Source of the DNA: Tethya wilhelma
Taxonomy: Eukaryota; Porifera; Demospongiae; Tethyida; Tethyidae
Assembly (NCBI GenBank): GCA_964030475.1
Contig: CAXIPT010000013.1
Span: forward strand, 894,341 to 958,340
Direction of reading: 5' to 3'
DNA length: 64,000 nucleotides
The notes under the pieces: generated by a model
The model's database searches: none
What the model was told of the DNA's origin: nothing
What the model saw: only the letters and a program-made list of their open reading frames with translations
Program-made: the position numbers and the translations under genes
Shown here: piece by piece, positions 10,678 to 21,424 of the stretch
Position numbering within the stretch: the first letter of the stretch is position 1
How the letters are laid out: every line of letters starts with the position of its first letter

Positions 10678-12502
10678 TAGTCTCCAGGTAGTGGTGGAAA
10701 GACACCGTCTACAGCTGATACCCCATCTTCCACTCCCAAGCAACCACCACCACCAGCAGCAGCAACCAGTGCTGATAAAGGCACATCCACTAAACCACCC
10801 AACAAGATGCCACTCACTTCAAAAGAGGTGATTAGCAAAGTGCCCCCACTCGTTAAGGACGCATCAAAATCATCAACAAATGCCACGCCCAAATCCCATG
10901 CTGCTTCAAAGCCCGTTGCTGTTGTGAGTGGGTCGCGAGGCAAGGCCACCCCTCAGGCTCAAGTCCTCACCACTCTTGACCTCCAGGCGTTCATTGCAAA
11001 GGCCACCAAAATGACACCGTTAGCAGTTTCCATGGCAACTGCATCTGCTTCTCCACTCCTTTCAACGACATCTTCTGTTTCAACGACCCCAGCATCCACC
11101 TCGTCAGGAGGGAGTGCCCCTGCTAATAAGGTAATAATGAATATGATTTTCATAATAATTTATTATGCTTAAATTAATAATACGATAAAAATGTTCAGCT
11201 TATTTGTCAACTTTATCACATTTCAGCGTTTACAATTACTGATGAAAATTTCAGGATCTAACCTATTGATAGTTATTAATTTTTTAATAAACTTGTTTTA
11301 CAGGAGAAGTCTGGAGGTGAGAGTTCCTCTGCTGCCATTAACGATGCTGATAAAGGGGCATCCCCCTCTGTTGCCATGATGAAGTGTGTGCAGTGTGAAC
11401 GAGAGAGGAAGACGAGCGTGGCAAGGAACTCCAACTTCTGCTCCCAGCGTTGCATCATGCAGTGGATGGAGGAGCACCCTGACAGCTCTCTCAATGCTTT
11501 GGGGGCATCTCCTGCTGCCCCTTCTCCTCCAGTCAAACCCACCATCACTGCCACTGCCTCTGGGACGACACCCACAGCTCAAGATCCAAAACAAGGAAAG
11601 CATGTTTCCCGAGCTCTGAAGAACCTCCAGATTGACATGGCCCCTCCTGGTACGAAGCTGCCCCCTCCCAGCTCCGACGAGAGCTCCTCGGGTGAGGAGG
11701 AGGCGGAGAAGAAAGCACCGCCATCATCCTCTACCACACCTGCCATGAAGAACGGACCAACACTGCGGGCGTCCAAGAGGGCTGCAGTGGCAGCACAGCT
11801 CTCAAAGGTCACACCCACCACCCCGGCTGTTGGTACCAAAAGACCATCTGTTGGTCAGCAGCCAGCGTCAGTCAAGAAGGTCGCGAAATCACCTGCAACT
11901 GGAAATGCCACTCCAAAATCTGTCACCTTCAATCTCAGTGCAAATACTCCCATCTCTTCATCGGAGCCTACGGGGGGTGCTATCTCCATTGTCCCCCTGG
12001 ACCGCCTCTCAGGACCACTGGGGAACGCCCTCCTAGCATCGGCCAAGAAGTCCACACTGGCCCCACCCACTAGCACTGCTAAAGGTGAGTTTGTATTCTG
12101 TTGTATGAGTCGTGATTTCTCTGCATTGAGGTACAATGATTTTAGCTAACATTCAACATCTACCTGTGTTCATCTGTCTTCCATTACTGCTTCGTTGAGC
12201 TTTTTTAAATTTATTTTTATTCCTTTTGTTTTATCACCCTCCCGCCTACCTGTGGTTGGTTAGGTCTGCCTGCTGATATCCGCTCATGGACAGTGAAGCA
12301 AGTGGTTCACTACTTCAAGTCCACTCCTGACTGCAAGGAGTACGCTGAGATGTTTGAGGAGCAGGAGGTGGATGGGACGGCTCTGCTGCTTCTCACTCAC
12401 GAGAGCCTTGTCAAGTGCCTTGGAATCAAGCTGGGGAGAGCTGTCAAGATCATGGCTCACGTTGAAGAGCTGCGCCTCCAGTTTGATAAGCATTCTTCCT
12501 AA
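9858..12502 (+). CDS. CXXC zinc finger + FCS-like finger + SAM domain chromatin protein
   Basis: Four exons join in frame: 9858-10626, 10688-11130, 11304-12084 and 12264-12502. Order of parts: an acidic Ser-rich start, a basic stretch, a CXXC domain (CGQCTGC, DCGTCSFCLDKPKFGG, KKKQRC), a Ser/Thr/Pro/Ala-rich linker, a small CxxC...FCSQRC finger like the FCS finger of Polyhomeotic/Scm proteins, a second linker, and a C-terminal SAM domain (IRSWTVKQVVHYF ... EVDGTALLLL ... LGIKLGRAVKIMAHV) close to the PHC/L3MBTL type. CXXC fingers bind unmethylated CpG; this SAM class forms Polycomb polymers. ATG 9858 is the first in the exon, though 9993 is possible. The eighth Cys of the CXXC fold is missing at the exon 1/2 junction (see findings). 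I know no named gene with this architecture. Confidence 0.85.
10629..10674. repeat. (CT)n microsatellite inside CXXC-SAM intron 1
   Basis: An uninterrupted CT dinucleotide run forms most of the 61-bp intron between 10627 and 10687 and serves as its pyrimidine tract. Length changes here would alter a very short intron in the middle of the CXXC coding region. Confidence 0.85.
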
Positions 12503-12954
12503 AGAGAGAGAGAAACGTCCACCACCGATGATCGATGGCTAGCACACAAAACACACAAGCTACACCATTTCTATAGCCTTGTATTACATTGTTACCCCGA
12601 TTTCTTTTTCTTAAAGACATTAAGCTGTCCCCATGTATCCAGTTAAACAGTATAGCTACTTGTAGCAAAGTATAGTAGATCCCTTTTCAAACTTTCATTA
12701 CAAAGATGTTTTTGTTTTATAAGGTGCATATTCTTACATGTACATAGTATAGCTTATTGACTATTGGAAATTATTGAAAGTTATTGTAACTATTGAAGTA
12801 TGTATATAAAATGATTATTGTATGCAGAAAAAAATAGATTTTGTTGTGAAAAGAGTTTATTCTGTGCAAGATGATTTCTACACTACATAATGAAAATTGC
12901 TAACAAAAGAGAAACTGAAAATGTGCATGCTGTCATTGAGCTCCTAGTGATATG
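12503..12954. other. Convergent 3' UTR region
   Basis: AT-rich sequence between the stop of the CXXC-SAM gene (+) and the stop of the coiled-coil gene (-). It probably holds both 3' UTRs. No exon, RNA gene or repeat is evident. Confidence 0.4.
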
Positions 12955-14247
12955 TCATTGCTCTGCAGGGGGGGTTCCCTGTTCTGCAAGTTGGTCCAGT
13001 ACTTCCTGCCCAGCTCTTTCACGAATCACCTAAAGAACACACACATACAATGACTCTCAACTGATCCAAAGCACTCACTGATATCGCACCTACCTGAGAT
13101 TCACACAGCTTCCTGAGCTGCTCTTCAAGAAACTTATTCTTTTGTCTCAGTTTTTCAATCGAGTCTCGTTGGGTCTGTTCGATCTTGAGTCGATCTTCAG
13201 CTCGATCTCTCTCCTGCTCCAACGACTGCAGGAGAAAGAATACATACAATCACACAGTGTGTGTGATTCTAGGTCTACGTACCTTAACATTGCGAGTGAG
13301 TTTGATATTCTCCTTCAGCAGTTTTTTCTCGCTCTGTTTCAGCCTGGTATTGTCTATAGTCAGACCCTGCACACACACACACACAACACATATATCATTG
13401 AACTACTTCTCAACCATGACCTCTGAACTCCGGAGGTGTTCTAGCGATCGTGAAACACACCTCGACTTTCTTCTTCATGGTCTGCATGGCGATGTCCGTG
13501 TCTGACTTGGCCTTTCTCATGGCGAACCCTGAACTCTCACTGGACTTCTTGTTGAGTGTGGTGTCCATGTGACGACGGAAGTCCTCGTAAGAGACGGCCC
13601 GAGGCACAGCAGTGTTGGCGCTCCCAGGAGCAACAAAATCCCTACTTGGCTGATACTTGTTGGGGAGTTTCCCTCCGACACTAGGAGTCCTGTGAGAGAG
13701 GAAGGACCATCATCAGTGACACACATCGCACACATTCTCTCTCTCTCTTTCACCTGGCATCCAAACCTTGATCCGCCAGTTGTAACTCCTTCACAAACCT
13801 CCGGAGGTCATTGCACTCCGCCCTCAGCTGGACCAGTCGGTGAAGACTGATTCTGAACACCCCAGACACTTCCTGTGCAACTTCTGACGCTCTGTTCTGT
13901 TGTTTGATCTGCTGCTCCAGACAAAGAACCACTTTCTCTCCCATCAACGACACACGTTCACACACTTCAAGCAACCTGAGGTTGTGATGAATTCAAATCA
14001 CATTATTTTAGAAATTAGTGTCTTTGTGGAATGTGGATTATAATCTGATAAGAGTTTATTGTGTTGTCCCCTCAATATTAACTTATTAACTCACTGACCT
14101 CCTACTACCGACGCCATCAGCGGCTCCTTTCAACTCTGTGAGTGCTTCAAAGAAATCCCTGACGGCGGCAAACGGCGAGATGTAGGCCTGTTGTAACAGC
14201 CGATCCTCGAGCGATTGCTGGCCTGAGGACTCGCTCCCCGCGGCCAT
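12955..14247 (-). CDS. Unrecognised helical/coiled-coil protein
   Basis: The start ATG (14245-14247) opens MAAGSESSGQQSLEDRLLQQ; exon 1 ends at 14099, exon 2 is 13754-13975, and further exons lie near 13460-13690, 13290-13370, 13098-13226 and 12955-13030. Exon 2 encodes amphipathic helices (LLEVCERVSLMGEKVVLCLE, then FRISLHRLVQLRAECNDLRR), then comes a Ser/Pro linker, and the C-terminal third is a coiled coil (LEQERDRAEDRLKIEQTQRD, RQKNKFLEEQLRKLCESQ) ending in VLDQLAEQGTPPAEQ. I do not recognise the family. The N-terminal helical bundle followed by coiled coil could suit a cytoskeletal or signalling adaptor, but nothing fixes the role. The last two internal exon edges are approximate. Confidence 0.7.
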
Positions 14248-14455
14248 TTCCTACTGCTAGCCACCTCTCAGCACTCTTCCGGTGGATGGGTATCTTCTTG
14301 TGACCTAACACAACGCTATTTAGCTACACCACATTGCAAACGAGCCGACAAGCGAGGCGCATAGTTTCGGGGTTCTAATTAATGCACACTTTGTGGAAGA
14401 TGCATAATTTCAATTTTACATAACGTCTAACGTTATACGAATAAATAGAACAAAA

Positions 14456-15506
14456 TTATGTGTTCAGTGTAGTATTGGAGATGTGGGAATTGACTTTTTG
14501 TATCACTTCTGTGTACACCAAACTCATCTGCAGTGAAAATAGATACATTTCACTGCATGCAGTTTCAAGCCCAATTGATACATGACACCCAAGCAGGAAC
14601 ACTCGCAGTCCCTGCCACTCACATGTCTCCATTACCTGGTCATTGTAGGTGTCCTTGAGGTGGTCAAGATGTTTGAGGAAGTTCATCCCCATGCTGCACC
14701 ATCTCTCAGCCTCCTTGAACTGCTGCATACTGCAATGGAATGCAACAAATAGTGTATATGCCTACTGTTGAGCTGTACGTGTGATAGTATACCTGTAGAG
14801 ATGGATGCCAGAGTTCCATGCTTTAGCTAGAAACCACAGCACCTCGACCTCTGGGAAGACCAGCTGAGAGAAGAGAAGAAACATTCACTGCCAGCCACAG
14901 ATTAATAGCATAGAGAAAAAGAAAAGAAAAATGCTGCAATATCTTGAGGAATTCCTGCACCCACCTACCTTGTCCTGCCTGCTGTCAATGAGGCTGATGA
15001 CCTCCTCCAGCACAGCCCAGGCCTCCTCCAGGCTGGAGGCATCTCTGTTGTAGCCACCTCCTATGAGCAGCTCAACCAGGCTGTGATAGCACTTACTGCA
15101 ATCAAAGTACAAGGGAAGGAACTCTAGCTGCAATCAACATCAGTAATAGCAGTGATAATAGCAGGCCCACCTCAGCTTGTCTCCATCCAGTGGTGCAGAC
15201 TGGCGATGCCGTAGGATGGCTAGTTTGAGTGCCTTTATTGCGATGTGGTGGACTCCCTCCTTCACACTCAGTGCAGCCATGATCTCATAGGTCTTGGCCT
15301 CCACTGAGGGCAGTCCAGTGATGGTCTCGACCACACCCTCTAGGTCTTGGTGGCCTAGTTGCAACTTGGACTCAAACTCGTAGAGAGCCAGTAACGAATG
15401 GGTGGGGTCAGAGAAATCTTTGACCCCACCCACTTCCAACTGTTTGCAGACTGCTCGGCATTTGGTGATGTGTTCAAGAACAGTTTCTAATACGACTGAC
15501 TGGAAG

Positions 15507-15553
<47 letters not shown>

Positions 15554-18500
15554 GTGTGGTTTACAATACGATCCCTATTGCAAATTTACATTGATTTTGG
15601 ACGATTTCTAGAAAAGTAAATCTGACCTTTCAATAAAAAATCATTGACAATTACTTTTTCTAAAAATCACCCAAAATAGATAGATTTATTTCTTATAGAA
15701 ATCAAGTTGAATGGTAAGTTTCTAGTCAATATGGACTTCAGGAGTGGTTGGCAATTGTAATAATCATATCATGCAATTTACACCAGCACCCATCCAGTCC
15801 CAGTCAGGTAGAGGCAGTGGCATACCTTCTCAGTGAGTGCCTCTCCACTCCTGACCACCTGGAGGCCCGCAGCAGCTGCCATGAGGAGGCACGTCTTCTG
15901 CCGACTCAGTACTGTGCTGTCCACAAGCAACATGGTGGAGAGCTTGAAGCAGGAGGCAAACAGCCTCACCATCTGCTGATGGCAGTCGCCACACTGCAGG
16001 CCGAGGTTCCACGACACCTTCATGAACCAGCTGGCCTCGCTGTGCCTCAGGGAAGAGGGTGAGAGAGAGGGGAGCTTGGAGGCAGCCATGTCAATGTAGT
16101 CCACCATGGAACAGAGGGTGGACACCTTCTCCACAGAGCTCTGGTTCAGAGTGGTCATTTTGATCCTCACCAGACACCTCAGCGCGGTGAGGGCCTGCTG
16201 GGGAGTTGAACTCCTCTCCACTAGTTTCTCCAGAGCTAACACTGCCACGCCATGGCAGTTTCGCTGGCCAAGAGATCATCATTAAATGAAAACTTTAATC
16301 AATGAGCACATCTAACTTACGTCAAATGCTTGCTGAGCAGCTAGAGAAATCAATCCAGTGGTTTCTTGATCTGTTCCACTGCTGACCAGAGCACCGAGAG
16401 ACTCCCCAGCTGTTGGAGTGGGACAACAACAGTCACTGATGTAATATATACCATATATAGCTGGAAATATTGACAGTCAAAAAATTTGCTGGGTTGTTCC
16501 GCAGAATGTAAAATAAAGATATTGCCAAATTTAAATATTTGCATGTACACATAGTGTATGCATATACAGTGCCAAATACTGGCAGACTTAAATTTGACAA
16601 TTGGGAGTTTGTCAAACCATCAAATTAAAATCCCTGTCAATATTTCTGGCTATATATTATACGACATATGGTACAATACCCTGAGAGGAGCTGTGCACCT
16701 TACCCTGCTGCTCATTGGAGGTGGCCAGTGATATTCTGAAGGCCAGGAAGTGGCACTGCGGACTCTCCTCATCATGTTCCTTGGACTGGGCAACGGCCTC
16801 CATGGCTCTGTCATACTCACCCAGCTCAAAGTAGCAGGAACATCTGTTGCGCTGCAGTAGCACCACCTCACTCACAGCAGCCATGATGTGACATACATAC
16901 ATACCATACAGCGAGTAAATATGGCGAGAATTAAATTTGGTGAGTTATTCCGCAAATTGCCAAATTGAAAATCGCCAGTTTTATACGCAGCAGACACTCG
17001 CATATAAACAATATAGTGTGCAGAATTAAATCGGCAAATTTAAAATCACCAATCATGCTAAAATGCAAATCCACCAAATTTAAGCCTGCCCGGTTTACCT
17101 GCTACCTTCACCCACCTGTAGTTTGGCCAGGTTCCTATCCTTGGCCCCTCCCACAGGAAACAGACTGAGGGAATAATTGTACCAATTGAGAGCTTCTGTG
17201 AACTCTGACCTTTCGAACTCTCGATAGGCCTGTTGCCATAGCAACAGGTGAAAGTGTTTGAGGTACTTCTCCTCAAGTGGGTCGCCGCTATTGTGAGCTA
17301 ATGAGAACAGAAAGGGTTAAATCAAAACAAACACACACACATACGTACGTACATATACGTTATTAAATTATATTCATGTTCACCAACCCAGTATGCAGAT
17401 TGCAAATATCAAACTTTAATTCTGCCAAATTTTTATAAAAGAATTAAAGAATTGATAAAGAAGGCAGAGTTAAAGTTTGATATTTTCAATCGCAATATTG
17501 GGTTGGTGAACAAGAATATAATTGAATAATGACTAATACCCAACCAGAAACTCACTTACAAAAGTACATATACCTGTGATGCAACTTTCAACCAGTTCCT
17601 TAGCATCTGATTTTCTCTTCGACTCCAACAACAGCTCCTGAGTAAGACAAGCACACAGCTCACTTCTACACCATTGTACCATGTCCTCTTCTAAGAGGTG
17701 GCTCTACCAGGTGCAGGATGTGGACTTGAGGGAGGAGGGGAGAGTGCTTGAAGCGTTGAGATAGCTGCTGGATACCCTTGAAGGCAAGATCACTCCTGAG
17801 AGGCATTACAGGAGAGTTGCAAACATTACACATAGAGAAATAGTCACAAAATATTGACTTTGATTTCTCCATTGCAATTGTTTCACCTGTTGTGCTGTTT
17901 AGCCATCCTGATGGTAGCCAGGGCAGTGTCAGTCTTGAGGTCAGGGTGGTGGAGCACCTCTTCAAACACTGCAGAGATGGGAGGTGCACTAGTACCACTG
18001 GCTCATATGAACAGGGACACTCAGTGGTACCATGAGGCAGTCTTTCACTGGTGCTGTTGTGCTTCAAAAAGATGTTGACTTTGAGCAGCAAACCAGCAGG
18101 ATGGGAGTGCTCCGAGTTGGCCAAGTCTGAGTGTAAAACAAATAAAATAGGTTCAGAGTGACCTAGGAAGAGAGAGAGAGAGGGGGGTACGTACCCACGG
18201 CACTGAGAGCTCTCTGCCACAACTCCCGGTCGTTCCACTCCAGATATGTGTTGGCCATGAGACGAAGAGTACGTGCTTGTTTGTCCCCACCAATATTGGG
18301 GGAGCCCCTGCCAATTTCATAACTCTCCCTGCACCAGTACACTAACACGTGTCAACAATAATGCTGACGATAATCGTTGGTCTCACTTTAGCCATGACAC
18401 AGCTTGCTCATATGCTCCTTTCTGAAACTCCTCCAAACCAAAGTTGTAGCAAAGCATCGCCAAATAAACAGACTGCAAAGATGGGAGATAGTTCACAGGG

Positions 18501-19534
18501 TGCTGATCTACTGCTACTGGCTCACCTCCAACTGCAGAGTAGGGAGCAACTCTCTTGCTTGCTTGAGAAGTTCCTTAGCCAGATTGTGATGGTCTTGGCC
18601 CACAGCCTGCAGTGACAATGGAGCATTGCATACACACAAGCACATAGTGTGCCATCAAGACCTAACCGCTTCAGCTTTGTAACAGAGCACTTTGAAATAA
18701 GCCTGGATGTTTGAAGTCTCCTTAGCAGCACGTGGGAACTTTGACCGGAGCTTCTCACAGCACTGCACACAAAGTAAAGAGTACTAGAAAGAAAGTGAGG
18801 GATAATTCAAACAAGTTACTTCAATGGCCAGTGTGAGGGAGGTGTCTGCCATGAGAGGGTTCCCAGAGTCTGTACAAAAGAAGAGGAGAATGTATTAAAA
18901 GTGTAGATCATAACCCAACCACCCACTCACCCAACCAGGCTCGCCCAGTCTTAGCAGCCAGCTGAAATGAAGCACATAGACATTAGCTTATTGCAAGCAT
19001 TCGAACCACACTTACATTAATTCTCTTTCTCGTGCTGGCTTCACTTGGTTCCAGTGGGTTAGTGAGTACAACCAGGCTGCAGGCCACATGGCGCACTGCA
19101 CGAGGCAAACACACTCACAGCAGATAGAATAGGAACACAGTAAAGATATAAAGTTACTTTGTGCATTCAATTGTTTTGGAATGGCTCCAGCATGGCTCAG
19201 AGCCACTGTCTTGTTCCACAGAGCTGTTCCTGACTGATATAGCTGCCTGCCTACTGCCTTCACTCTCTTGGACTCTGTACTCTCAAACACTGGCAGGTGC
19301 TTCACCAACTGCAGAGCCTTCTCGCACAGTTCGCCCAGTCTCTCGTCATCATGTATCTTCACCAGCTCCTCCAACAAACCTAGAGGAAGAGACAACTAAA
19401 TTCATTACCTTGAACAGCTGAACGTTCACTAGTGTCATTTTCTCCATGAAAACAATGACAACAAAAAATCATTTGCTGAGCCACTTGCCTTGCAACTGGT
19501 AGACAGCCTGAGGAAGGTCTCCTTCACTGTCCAT
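14456..19534 (-). CDS. TEX11: TEX11 / SPO22-ZIP4 family meiotic TPR protein
   Basis: A gene of about twenty short exons. Exon 1 is 19489-19534 (MDSEGDLPQAVYQLQ). The body is helical TPR-like sequence throughout, for example ELCEKALQLVKHLPVFESTE, LALYEFESKLQLGHQDLEGV and LEEAWAVLEEVISLIDSRQD. The end reads EAERWCSMGMNFLKHLDHLK, and the last exon ends near 14534 with SLVYTEVIQKVNSH; this closely follows the end of vertebrate TEX11. ZIP4/TEX11 scaffolds crossover proteins on meiotic chromosome axes. Intron 1 starts with GC rather than GT (CAAG|GCAAGT). Introns hold a (GT)n microsatellite (15509-15557) and three small inverted-repeat elements. Individual internal exon borders were not all resolved; the family call rests on both ends and the repeat pattern. 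Confidence 0.8.
15509..15557. repeat. (GT)n microsatellite in TEX11 intron
   Basis: Nearly perfect TG dinucleotide run. On the coding (minus) strand it is a CA run about a dozen bases before a splice acceptor. Confidence 0.85.
16449..16673. mobile_element. MITE-like foldback element, TACCATATA ends
   Basis: The left end TACCATATATAGCTGGAAAT is mirrored by the right end (reverse complement begins TACCATATG and then carries a matching CAGAAATATTGACAG block). About 225 bp, AT-rich, with no coding capacity, inside a TEX11 intron. The ends belong to the TACCRTATA family seen at several other places here. Confidence 0.65.
16911..17098. mobile_element. Degenerate MITE-like element, related to copy at 21095
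   Basis: The internal blocks are shared with the 21095-21292 element (a segment with TTATTCCGCAAATTGCCAAA, then CATATAAACAAT, then GCAGAATTAA) in the same order. The terminal repeats are worn. It lies in a TEX11 intron. Boundaries are approximate. Confidence 0.55.
17371..17520. mobile_element. Foldback element, copy 1 (CACCAACCCAGTATGC ends)
   Basis: The inverted arms read TTCACCAACCCAGTATGCAG on the left and its near reverse complement on the right. A second copy is in a UBXN11 intron at 49398-49502. Both copies are followed by the same short segment containing ACCCAACCAGAAACTCACTT, so the true element extends past the hairpin. Confidence 0.65.
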
Positions 19535-19783
19535 TTCTCAATTTTGCGAACAGCTGCTCGGTTTTTCGCTGAGTCAGCACTCTGCGCATGCGTTACTAAA
19601 AATAGCAGTTTTGAGAAAACAGTACGTACTTTTTTTTGCTGTGATTTTATATACAATTATGAAAAAGAGTTGCATTCACAAAAACAGTACCAAGAAGGCG
19701 TATATAAATGCATACCATAACGGGCACATGCAGCTAGATACATACTATAGATTTATCATACTCCTAACAATGAGTTGGACACT

Positions 19784-20980
19784 CTAAGCTGACGGAGAAT
19801 TGTCTATTTGCATGTCATCATTCGTGGTGATGGTGTCCTGGCCCCCCAGGCCGGACACTGGAGGGGGCTGCTCAACACTAACAGGAACCACTGGCATAGC
19901 AACAGGAGGGACAGGTGGAGGAGGCATTGATGAAACAGCCCCTGCAATTAATAATCAAGATATTAAAAAACAAACAAAAAGAGTGAATTTTGTTTGTTTC
20001 TCACTTGGTGGGTGTGGTGATATGAGGGGAGGGGGCAGGGACGGGGGAACAAAGGGGACAGGAGGAACAGGGTGGGCACCAATTAGAGCTGGAGGGACCA
20101 TTGGTAGTGGGTGTGGCATTGATGGTAGCGTAGCAGGAGGGGGGATGGCGGCCGCTACTACTGCTGATGGAGGAGGTAAAGGAGCAGGCTCTGCTTCTAG
20201 AGAGACAAGGATCACAAATGAACCATTTCAACACTTGCTGTAAGATACCGTATAGCGGGAAATTTTCGTGGGGGAAAATTTTTGCGTTTTCGTCTTGAAT
20301 AGAAATTCGCGGGGAAAATTTTCGTGGATTGCGTCTCAACTATACGTGACGACCACATACCTTACAAATTTCGTGGGGGAAAATTTTCGCGGAAAGCTGC
20401 CAAACCGCGAAATTCGCAAAAATTTTCCCCCACGAAAATTTCCCGCTATACGGTAAACAGTTTGACTCCTACCAATTTCAGGTTCCGGTATTTTCATTCC
20501 AGGAGGACACGTGGTTGGATCAATCCACCCTCCTTCAGTTAGCTGACTCAGCACATCTTGGCTCTTTACTTCACTCCAAGGTATGAGGGAAGTGCCGGAG
20601 GAGAGCTCCCAGAAGTCAGTGAAGGAGGCGCCCTTCACACCGCGACCAGGGGCCCAGGCAAGCTGGATGAACACACAATGGACTCACAATCACTTCATTT
20701 ATTATTATTATTATTATTTTAATTTCAATTCCTTTACAGTACTATAAAAATAATGGTGCTGAAGAATAAAAGTCACACACATGCAGAATTAGAATTCTAA
20801 ATGTCTACATGCAATGCTAGTCCAGATACAGTGAGCAGTTCTGGCTGGAGTGAGTCAATGACAAGAGCTTACCTTGCATGTGTTTCCATTGAGACGGAGG
20901 TCCTTGAGATGGTTCAGAGCTCTCAATGCATCTGCTCTCTGGACCATGACAATGTAGGCACACCCCCTTGCTTGGACCAG
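19784..20980 (-). CDS. SCAF4: SCAF4/SCAF8-like CTD-associated RNA-binding protein, 3' part only
   Basis: Exons on the minus strand: about 20856-20980, about 20474-20662, about 20005-20195 and 19784-19941. The first visible exon is the second half of an RRM (LVQARGCAYIVMVQRADALR, then LNHLKDLRLNGNTCK), followed by LAWAPGRGVKGASFTDFWEL, SLIPWSEVKSQD and GGWIDPTTCPPG, which match SCAF4/SCAF8 immediately after their RRM. Pro/Ala-rich sequence and a short acidic end follow. SCAF4/8 bind the phosphorylated RNA polymerase II tail and RNA and suppress early polyadenylation. The N-terminal CTD-interacting domain and the first RRM half are absent: upstream sequence is cut off by the N at 21071. A MITE occupies the intron at 20246-20455. 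Confidence 0.8.
20246..20455. mobile_element. MITE with about 40-bp perfect terminal inverted repeats
   Basis: Both ends begin TACCGTATAGCGGGAAATTT when read inward, and the match continues for about 40 bases (ending near ...AAATTTTTGCG). Length is about 210 bp with no ORF, and it sits within a SCAF4/8 intron. This is the best-preserved member of the TACCRTATA family in the window, so probably a recent insertion. Confidence 0.85.
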
Positions 20981-20981
20981 C

Positions 20982-20983
<2 letters not shown>

Positions 20984-21023
<40 letters not shown>
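20984..21023. repeat. (GA)n microsatellite at SCAF4/8 acceptor
   Basis: GA run on the plus strand. On the coding strand it is a CT run ending directly at the CAG acceptor of the partial RRM exon. Confidence 0.85.
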
Positions 21024-21025
<2 letters not shown>

Positions 21026-21070
21026 CTTACTAACTGAACTACTACTGGAGATCAGGAAAATTTCGCCAAA

Positions 21071-21071
21071 N
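21071..21071. other. Single N: probable scaffold join
   Basis: One undetermined base lies between a gene truncated on its 5' side (SCAF4/8, -) and a kinase also truncated on its 5' side (+). No upstream exons of either gene are found in the roughly 440 bp between them, which suggests sequence is missing here. Confidence 0.7.
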
Positions 21072-21094
21072 TCACATGTGCCAAAAACTGGAAG

Positions 21095-21292
21095 TTACTG
21101 TATAGCAGGTAAATTTGGCGAATTATTCTGCAAATCGCCAAATTTAAAATTGCCAAACAGTTTTATATGCACGCATGCTCATATAAACAATGCAGCGTGC
21201 AGAATTAAGTCACCAAATTTTAAATTGCCAATCATGTTAAAATGTGAATTTGCCAAATTTTAAGCCCACCAAATTTACCCGTTATACGGTAA
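21095..21292. mobile_element. MITE-like element with TTACYGTATA ends
   Basis: The left end TTACTGTATAGCAGGTAAAT and the right end (reverse complement TTACCGTATAACGGGTAAAT) form imperfect inverted repeats. It is about 198 bp and AT-rich, with internal inverted GCCAAATTT motifs. Confidence 0.75.
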
Positions 21293-21424
21293 CTTAATTT
21301 CTGCTGGCCTTATATTATCTCCATAATGATAATAATATTGTTATAACTGGGTACATTTGGAATTCAAGTTATGTGATTACAATGCTCTATTAATTTCTGT
21401 GATCTCGTGGTTTGCCTTCCCTAG

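Noticed and set aside
17229..17242. Perfect X-box GTTGCCATAGCAAC
   Set aside because: It falls in TEX11 coding sequence (part of LLLWQQ), so it is probably chance; kept as a caution on the promoter X-box claims.
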